Shown: one piece after another, positions 59,701-64,000 of the stretch
How positions within the stretch are numbered: the first letter of the stretch is position 1
Layout: each line of letters opens with the position of its first letter
NCBI GenBank assembly: GCA_031180665.1
Contig: JAPSLP010000015.1
Location: 1 to 64,000 of the forward strand
Length of the DNA stretch: 64,000 nucleotides
From: Cupriavidus sp.
GTDB lineage: Bacteria; Pseudomonadota; Gammaproteobacteria; Burkholderiales; Burkholderiaceae
Reading direction: 5' to 3'
Notes under the pieces: generated by a model
Databases searched by the model: none
Told to the model about the DNA's origin: nothing
What the model saw: the letters and a program-made list of their open reading frames with translations, nothing else
Program-made: the position numbers and the translations under genes

Positions 59701-61062
59701 GAGGTCGTCAACGGCGGCATCGGCATCGGCCAGGCGGCGCCCACGCCCTCCGCCACCGGCGTCAGCGCCGCGCTGGCGGTCGAGCGTTTCGATCTGGACG
59801 GCTGGCGGGCGGCGCTCTCCAGCGCGCCCTCCAGCGGCCCCGCCAACGACAAGGATGGCAGCCCACGGGAGCCGGCCACGGCCTCCTACATGCCGGAGCG
59901 CATCACCGCGCGTTCGCGCACGCTGCTCGCCTTCGGCCGCGAGCTCGACGACGTGACGCTGGACGCCGTGCGCGCCCCGCAGTCCGGCGATCCCGGCTGG
60001 CAGTTCCGCCTCGATTCGCGCCAGATCGCCGGCCAGATGCAGTGGCGCGCGGTGCCGTCCAGCCCGGGCGGCGCGCTGACGCTGCGGCTGTCGCGCCTGA
60101 ACATCCCCGACAGCCAGGACACCAGCAAGGTGGCCGACGCGCTGGCCGGCCAGATCGAGGAGCTGCCGTCGATCGACCTGCAGGCCGAGCGCTTCGAACT
60201 GCGCGGCCACGACTTCGGCAAGCTGCAGGTCAAGGCGCACAGCGCGCTCGACCATGGCGAACCGGTCTGGACACTGGAATCGCTGACGCTGGAACAGCCC
60301 GGCGCGACCTTCACCGGCCAGGGCAGCTGGCGCGTGCCGCGCCGCGTGCGCGACAGCAAGGCCGCCGGCCAGCGCCGCACGCTGCTGAGCTTCAACGTCG
60401 ACGTGCGCAATGCCGGCGATGTACTCGACCGGCTCGGCATGCCGCATACGCTGCGCGACGGCAAGGGCAAGCTCGAGGGCCGCATCCGCTGGATCGGCTC
60501 GCCGCTGGCGATCGACTACGCCTCGCTGAACGGCCGCATGGCGCTCAAGCTGGAGAACGGTCAGATCGTCAGCGTCGAGCCCGGAGCGGCCAAGCTGCTG
60601 GGCGTGCTGAGCCTGCAGAGCGTGATGCGGCTGGTGACGCTGGACTTTCGCGGCATCGCCGGCCAGGGGCTGGTGTTCGACGAGATCAGCGCGACCGGCA
60701 CCATCGAGAACGGTATCGCCAGCACCAGCGATTTCCGCCTGAAAAGCCCGCAGGTCAGCGCGGCGATGACGGGCAGCGCCAATCTTCCGCAGGAAACGCA
60801 GGATCTCGAGGTCGCGCTGGTGCCGCGCATCAACGCGACCTCGGCCTCGGTCGCCGCCGCCTTCATCAATCCGGCGCTGGGGATCGGCACGCTGGCCGCG
60901 CAATTGCTGTTCGCCGACGAGTTCTCCAAGGCCTTCACGCAGCACTACAAGGTCACCGGAAGCTGGGCCGAGCCGCGTATCGCCAAGGTGGGCGACAATG
61001 ATGCCGACGGGCCCAAGCGCGCACCCGACCGCCGCCAGCCCGAGCAGTCCTACATGCCGTAA
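56716..61062 (+). CDS. yhdP: YhdP family AsmA-like lipid-transport protein
   Basis: 1448 residues from ATG 56716; a TTG at 56698 is in the promoter and is rejected. After a basic, Ser/Pro-rich cytoplasmic head of about 95 residues, one membrane helix (LGVALAAVAAVLFLLMRFVLWP) is followed by a very long periplasmic beta-rich region of the AsmA/YhdP type (DUF3971, conserved YLPLHVPASTRHYLAGALAGG and the C-terminal AsmA_2 part ending with LLFADEFSKAFTQHYKVTGSW). YhdP is one of the bridge-like proteins that move phospholipids to the outer membrane in E. coli. It heads yhdP-nitrilase-tldD. Confidence 0.93.
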   Translation: MSSRATPPAERPTPSSGAATTPGSAGSATGAAAAQGAGPASSSSPPFGKSPSTSTSAWSRRTGRLIVGLKASPRAIWRTVAAAVRHRCWGWIARWLLRLGVALAAVAAVLFLLMRFVLWPQAAGARAWLEQRGSAALSARLTIAALETSWDGWHPAFHARGVRLVDDRQRVLLSADTLQGALSWQSLSTLELRFARFDANHADVLVHRSAQGRLEVAGMPVRTQDRSDGDDHRFLDWLLAQGSVTLTGGKVRWLDEQRGLPVLEVGDILLRSTRSGARHDLRLEARSAALAARPLVITGTFRHTYLHAQGDWRNWRGQASWDIGQLQLPAVQRYLSLFEQVDSGVLSSDGTIEFANGEMLRSQARLRANAVDLRLAGAAEPLRLNQSQALLLHRREGADNQLTVDTLLWEPAGAQAQASGGAWREGMRRVTLRWARDDNGALRRLALKAPTLDLDALRALSTAMPLDTALARQVRALRPSGRLDNLDVNWTRERGGLLQRQGGPARYQVQGTLRNVSVREQPAEPAFDKEGHANLGVPGFSGLSGNFSFDQQGGSARFEGTQATLTFPGVFEEPRLPFDELAGAFQWRREGGKLVVRTDGIRFANADTAGTVRGSWREGGDGHAGIAELDGELARAQIARVPRYLPLHVPASTRHYLAGALAGGQSEAVRFQVKGDLAHFPFHGDAARHGDFRVDVPLRQASYQIDPHGPDGKPLWPLFTEIHGSLQFERGAMALSVERASVQGLAGVALRDIKGRIDELDHRGRLTLDGSASGPMQGFLRYIASSPVRDWTGNFTGEARGQGNGELRLKLDLPLADATRSKVEGQYRLSGNDVVLAPGLPMLGGATGTVAFNEHGFQLDAVRARLLGGEVRASGGTQPDGTVRVTAAGSANSRGIAEALSGAGLTPLARRFEGNAGYQAVIGVRERQPVISFTADLAGMAVDLPAPLAKPAGQPAPLRVELRPVPGRAGHEELELQYGATLNARYLLRRGAGGVEVVNGGIGIGQAAPTPSATGVSAALAVERFDLDGWRAALSSAPSSGPANDKDGSPREPATASYMPERITARSRTLLAFGRELDDVTLDAVRAPQSGDPGWQFRLDSRQIAGQMQWRAVPSSPGGALTLRLSRLNIPDSQDTSKVADALAGQIEELPSIDLQAERFELRGHDFGKLQVKAHSALDHGEPVWTLESLTLEQPGATFTGQGSWRVPRRVRDSKAAGQRRTLLSFNVDVRNAGDVLDRLGMPHTLRDGKGKLEGRIRWIGSPLAIDYASLNGRMALKLENGQIVSVEPGAAKLLGVLSLQSVMRLVTLDFRGIAGQGLVFDEISATGTIENGIASTSDFRLKSPQVSAAMTGSANLPQETQDLEVALVPRINATSASVAAAFINPALGIGTLAAQLLFADEFSKAFTQHYKVTGSWAEPRIAKVGDNDADGPKRAPDRRQPEQSYMP

Positions 61063-61090
61063 TTGCGCCATCGCGCGCCGAGGAAACGCC

Positions 61091-61984
<894 letters not shown>

Positions 61985-62101
61985 CATGGACACCCGCAGG
62001 ACCCAACCGGACACATGGGCGCCGCCTCCGCCGGCGCCCCACCCTTGCGGCTGCCGGCCCGACGCCTGGCAGCGCGACACCGACTCCAACAGAGGACATT
62101 C

Positions 62102-63562
62102 ATGAACGCCGGCGATCTCGGAATCCGCAATCTCGCCACCGCACAGCAGCTGCTGCTGAACCCGTACGGGCTCGACGAAGCCCGGCTGCAGCGCGTGCTG
62201 GCCGACATCTTCACGCACAAGGTCGACTACGCCGACCTGTATTTCCAATACACCCGCAGCGAGGCCTGGAGCCTCGAGGAAGGCATCGTCAAGTCCGGCA
62301 GCTTCAATATCGACCAGGGCGTCGGCGTGCGCGCCGTGTCGGGCGACCGCACCGCCTTCGCCTACTCCGACGAGATCAGCCTGGAGGCGCTGCTGCAGGC
62401 CAGCGCCGCCACCCGCACCATCGGCAAGGTCGGCAGCGGCCGCACCAAGGTGGCGGGCTCGCTGGCCTCGCAAGGCGGCCGCGACCTGTACGCGCCCAAC
62501 GATCCGCTCGATTCGATGCCGGCGGCCGAGAAGGTCGCGCTGCTCGAGCGCGTCGAGAAGATGGCGCGCGCCAAGGATCCGCGCATCGTGCAGGTGATGG
62601 CGGGCCTGGCCGGCGAATACGACGTGGTGCTGGTCGCGCGCAGCGACGGCGTGATCGCCGCCGACGTGCGGCCGCTGGTGCGCGTCTCGGTCACGGTGAT
62701 CGCCGAACAGAACGGCCGGCGCGAGATGGGCACCTCGGGCGGCGGTGGCCGCTACCACTACGGTTACTTCACCGACGAACTGCTGCGCACCTATGTCGAC
62801 GAGGCGGTGTCCTCGGCGCTGGTCAATCTGGAGGCGCGCCCCGCCCCGGCCGGCGCGATGACCGTGGTGCTCGGCCCGGGCTGGCCCGGCGTGCTGCTGC
62901 ACGAGGCGGTCGGCCACGGGCTGGAGGGCGACTTCAACCGCAAGGGCTCGTCGGCCTTCGCCGGCCGCATGGGCGAACGCGTGGCGGCCAAGGGCGTCAC
63001 CGTGGTCGACGACGGCACGCTGGAAGGGCGCCGCGGTTCGCTGAACCTCGACGACGAAGGCAACCCGACCCAGTGCACCACGCTGATCGAGGACGGCATC
63101 CTGCGCGGCTATATCCAGGACACGCTGAACGCGCGGCTGATGAAGATGCCGGTGACGGGCAATGCGCGCCGCGAGAGTTTCGCCGCGCTGCCGATGCCGC
63201 GCATGACCAACACCTACATGCTGAACGGCGACCGCGATCCGCAGGAGATCATCGCCAGCGTCAAGCGCGGCCTGTATGCGGTCAATTTCGGCGGCGGCCA
63301 GGTCGATATCACCAACGGCAAGTTCGTGTTCTCGGCCAGCGAAGCCTACCTGATCGAGGACGGCAAGATCACCGCGCCGGTCAAGGGCGCGACGCTAGTC
63401 GGCAACGGCCCCGAATCGCTGAAGGATGTCACCATGATCGGCAACGACATGCGTCTGGACTCGGGCGTCGGCGTCTGCGGCAAGGAAGGCCAGAGCGTGC
63501 CGGTCGGCGTCGGCCAGCCGACCCTGCGCATCGAGAACATGACGGTGGGCGGCACCGCCTGA
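62102..63562 (+). CDS. tldD: Metalloprotease TldD
   Basis: 486 residues, full length. The zinc motif [18 protein letters not shown] (HExxxH) is present, with the downstream glycine-rich [12 protein letters not shown]-terminus. TldD forms a heterodimer with TldE (PmbA) that degrades unfolded peptides, including the CcdA antitoxin and microcin B17 leader. tldE is not in the window. The gene order yhdP-nitrilase-tldD is conserved in proteobacteria. Confidence 0.96.
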   Translation: MNAGDLGIRNLATAQQLLLNPYGLDEARLQRVLADIFTHKVDYADLYFQYTRSEAWSLEEGIVKSGSFNIDQGVGVRAVSGDRTAFAYSDEISLEALLQASAATRTIGKVGSGRTKVAGSLASQGGRDLYAPNDPLDSMPAAEKVALLERVEKMARAKDPRIVQVMAGLAGEYDVVLVARSDGVIAADVRPLVRVSVTVIAEQNGRREMGTSGGGGRYHYGYFTDELLRTYVDEAVSSALVNLEARPAPAGAMTVVLGPGWPGVLLHEAVGHGLEGDFNRKGSSAFAGRMGERVAAKGVTVVDDGTLEGRRGSLNLDDEGNPTQCTTLIEDGILRGYIQDTLNARLMKMPVTGNARRESFAALPMPRMTNTYMLNGDRDPQEIIASVKRGLYAVNFGGGQVDITNGKFVFSASEAYLIEDGKITAPVKGATLVGNGPESLKDVTMIGNDMRLDSGVGVCGKEGQSVPVGVGQPTLRIENMTVGGTA

Positions 63563-63571
63563 CGGCCTCGC

Positions 63572-63598
63572 GCGTCGGCGCCGCTGCTGCGCCGACGC
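63572..63598 (+). terminator. Hairpin after tldD
   Basis: GCGTCGGCG (63572-63580) and CGCCGACGC (63590-63598), 9-bp perfect stem with a 9-base loop, 9 bp after the tldD stop. No T-run. Confidence 0.5.
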
Positions 63599-63619
63599 CA
63601 CAGCCGGCCCCGCCAGGGC

Positions 63620-63650
63620 GTTTCGGCGCGCTTGCCAAGCGTGCCGAAAC
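63620..63650. promoter_or_regulatory. 31-bp palindrome over the -35 of the aroG leader promoter
   Basis: Arms GTTTCGGCGCGCTTG (63620-63634) and CAAGCGTGCCGAAAC (63636-63650) around one C, with 14 of 15 positions pairing and one G-T. It covers the -35 hexamer, so a bound repressor would block RNA polymerase. It could also fold as a hairpin in read-through RNA from tldD. Confidence 0.6.
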
Positions 63651-63660
63651 GGGCTATAAA
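63632..63660 (+). promoter_or_regulatory. Promoter of the aroG leader transcript
   Basis: -35 TTGCCA (63632-63637), 17-bp spacer, -10 TATAAA (63655-63660). Transcription would begin near 63667, about 118 nt before the leader peptide. Confidence 0.65.
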
Positions 63661-63784
63661 GTGGCTTCGTCGCTGGCGCATCCGCCGCGGCGCGTGCGAT
63701 ACCGACGCAGTACAGACGCAGAAACAGACGCAAGCAGACGCAATAGCGACTCGATTCCGACTGATCACCGCCCTTCCCTTCCGC

Positions 63785-63856
63785 ATGTCCGCCAAGTTTT
63801 ACTTTTACTTTTTTAGCGATCTCGCACCGCTGGCGGAAGGAGAGGATCAGTCGTAA
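63785..63856 (+). CDS. Phe/Tyr-rich leader peptide, 23 aa
   Basis: ATG 63785 to TAA 63854-63856. The peptide begins MSAKFYFYFFSDLAP: four Phe and two Tyr codons in a row at positions 5-10. Its stop lies 2 bp after the 3' arm of segment 2, so a ribosome that finishes the peptide masks that segment. Such peptides sense charged tRNA-Phe and tRNA-Tyr. A weak point is the lack of a clear Shine-Dalgarno before the ATG. The 225-bp frame upstream of the ATG on the same phase is not believed to be translated. Confidence 0.7.
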   Translation: MSAKFYFYFFSDLAPLAEGEDQS

Positions 63857-63873
63857 GCGCCTCCCAAGATTGC

Positions 63874-63908
63874 AAAAAAGCCGCCAGCAGACCTGGCGGC
63901 TTTTTTTT
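63874..63908 (+). terminator. Intrinsic terminator in the aroG leader
   Basis: AAAAAAGCCGCCAG-CAGAC-CTGGCGGC followed by eight T: an 8-bp GC-rich stem that can extend by six A-U pairs. It lies 17 bp after the leader stop codon and 74 bp before the next gene. Confidence 0.92.
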
Positions 63909-63982
63909 GGCCCGACTTTCCCGCCGCTGCCGCGGCACCCGAATACCCCCACTCTCACGACCTGACAAGACCTGGAGCCATC

Positions 63983-64000
63983 ATGTTGAAGAACACCGAC
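63983..64000 (+). CDS. aroG: Probable DAHP synthase, first six codons (cut by window edge)
   Basis: Only MLKNTD is in the window, with TGGAG before the ATG. This matches the start I know for 3-deoxy-7-phosphoheptulonate synthase (AroG type) of Cupriavidus/Ralstonia, the first enzyme of aromatic amino acid synthesis. The Phe/Tyr-coding attenuator in front fits this role. Six residues cannot prove the identity; another aromatic-pathway gene is possible. Confidence 0.55.

Larger units (their letters stand above)
63759..63908 (+). promoter_or_regulatory. Transcription attenuator before aroG
   Basis: Four mutually exclusive segments. Segment 1 (63759-63766 and 63777-63784, also CCGCCA at 63789-63794) pairs with segment 2 (63829-63852; CTGGCGGAAGG, GATCAGTC). 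Segment 2 (GCTGGCGG, 63829-63836) can instead pair over 8 bp with segment 3 (CCGCCAGC, 63881-63888). Segments 3 and 4 (GCCGCCAG 63880-63887, CTGGCGGC 63893-63900) form an intrinsic terminator with six A before and eight T after (63901-63908). Stalling at the Phe/Tyr codons should free segment 2 for segment 3 and allow aroG transcription; full translation covers segment 2 and lets the terminator form. Confidence 0.8.

Noticed and set aside
63632-63784. N-terminal extension of the leader peptide to 63632
   Set aside because: It would start inside the promoter -35 box; transcription is expected to begin near 63667, so that start cannot be used.

Overview
The window is high-GC chromosomal DNA from a betaproteobacterium, most likely family Burkholderiaceae (Cupriavidus/Ralstonia-like). 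This rests on housekeeping content and gene order: lolC-lolD-tatD-comEC beside recJ, prfB and lysS; iscRSUA-hscBA-fdx-iscX near uvrB-tyrB; hrcA opposite nadK-recN; yhdP-nitrilase-tldD before aroG; and a PhaZ-type intracellular PHB depolymerase. No rRNA, tRNA, phage, insertion sequence or CRISPR array was seen. Long open frames antisense to real genes are common and are by-products of high GC; they are left out.

Layout. 1-4526 (minus): start of pyrG, then a four-gene Anbu cluster (ATP-grasp, alpha-E, transglutaminase, Anbu peptidase). 4738-8594: Entner-Doudoroff genes gntK and edd with divergent hexR and two HexR-type operators. 8668-14222 (minus): lolC-lolD-tatD-comEC. 14373-22196 (mostly plus): an unknown protein, recJ, a degenerate NlpD/EnvC-like lipoprotein (minus), prfB with its programmed frameshift, an SDR and lysS. 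22268-22957 (minus): two tiny secreted Cys/Trp-containing peptides, each with its own promoter. 23267-29157 (minus): complete isc operon with an IscR site on its promoter. 29287-34368 (minus): a Gcr-type membrane protein, a low-molecular-weight phosphatase and uvrB. 34521-43495: tyrB, phaZ, tetR, rsxB-nth, rutE, a DMT transporter, a DUF1841 protein and an outer membrane phospholipase. 43548-50542: thioredoxin-like protein, grpE, a small membrane protein, hslR-hemH, hrcA, nadK and recN. 50634-53673: a lipoprotein that resembles a detached protease propeptide, a subtilisin-like protease with a GlyGly-CTERM tail, and a convergent rhombosortase. 53680-63562: glnE, divergent from yhdP-nitrilase-tldD.

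The most striking signals are three. (1) Just before aroG, the window ends with what reads as a complete Phe/Tyr attenuator: promoter, a 23-residue leader peptide with FYFYFF, mutually exclusive hairpins and a strong intrinsic terminator, with a 31-bp palindrome over the -35 box. (2) The cell-surface protease module (propeptide-like lipoprotein, GlyGly-CTERM subtilase, rhombosortase). (3) The pair of tiny secreted peptides after lysS. Also notable are many short tandem repeats of 8-12 bp, several growing out of stop codons, two copies of a BIME-like palindromic repeat, and promoters of nadK and yhdP placed so that the mRNAs should be leaderless.
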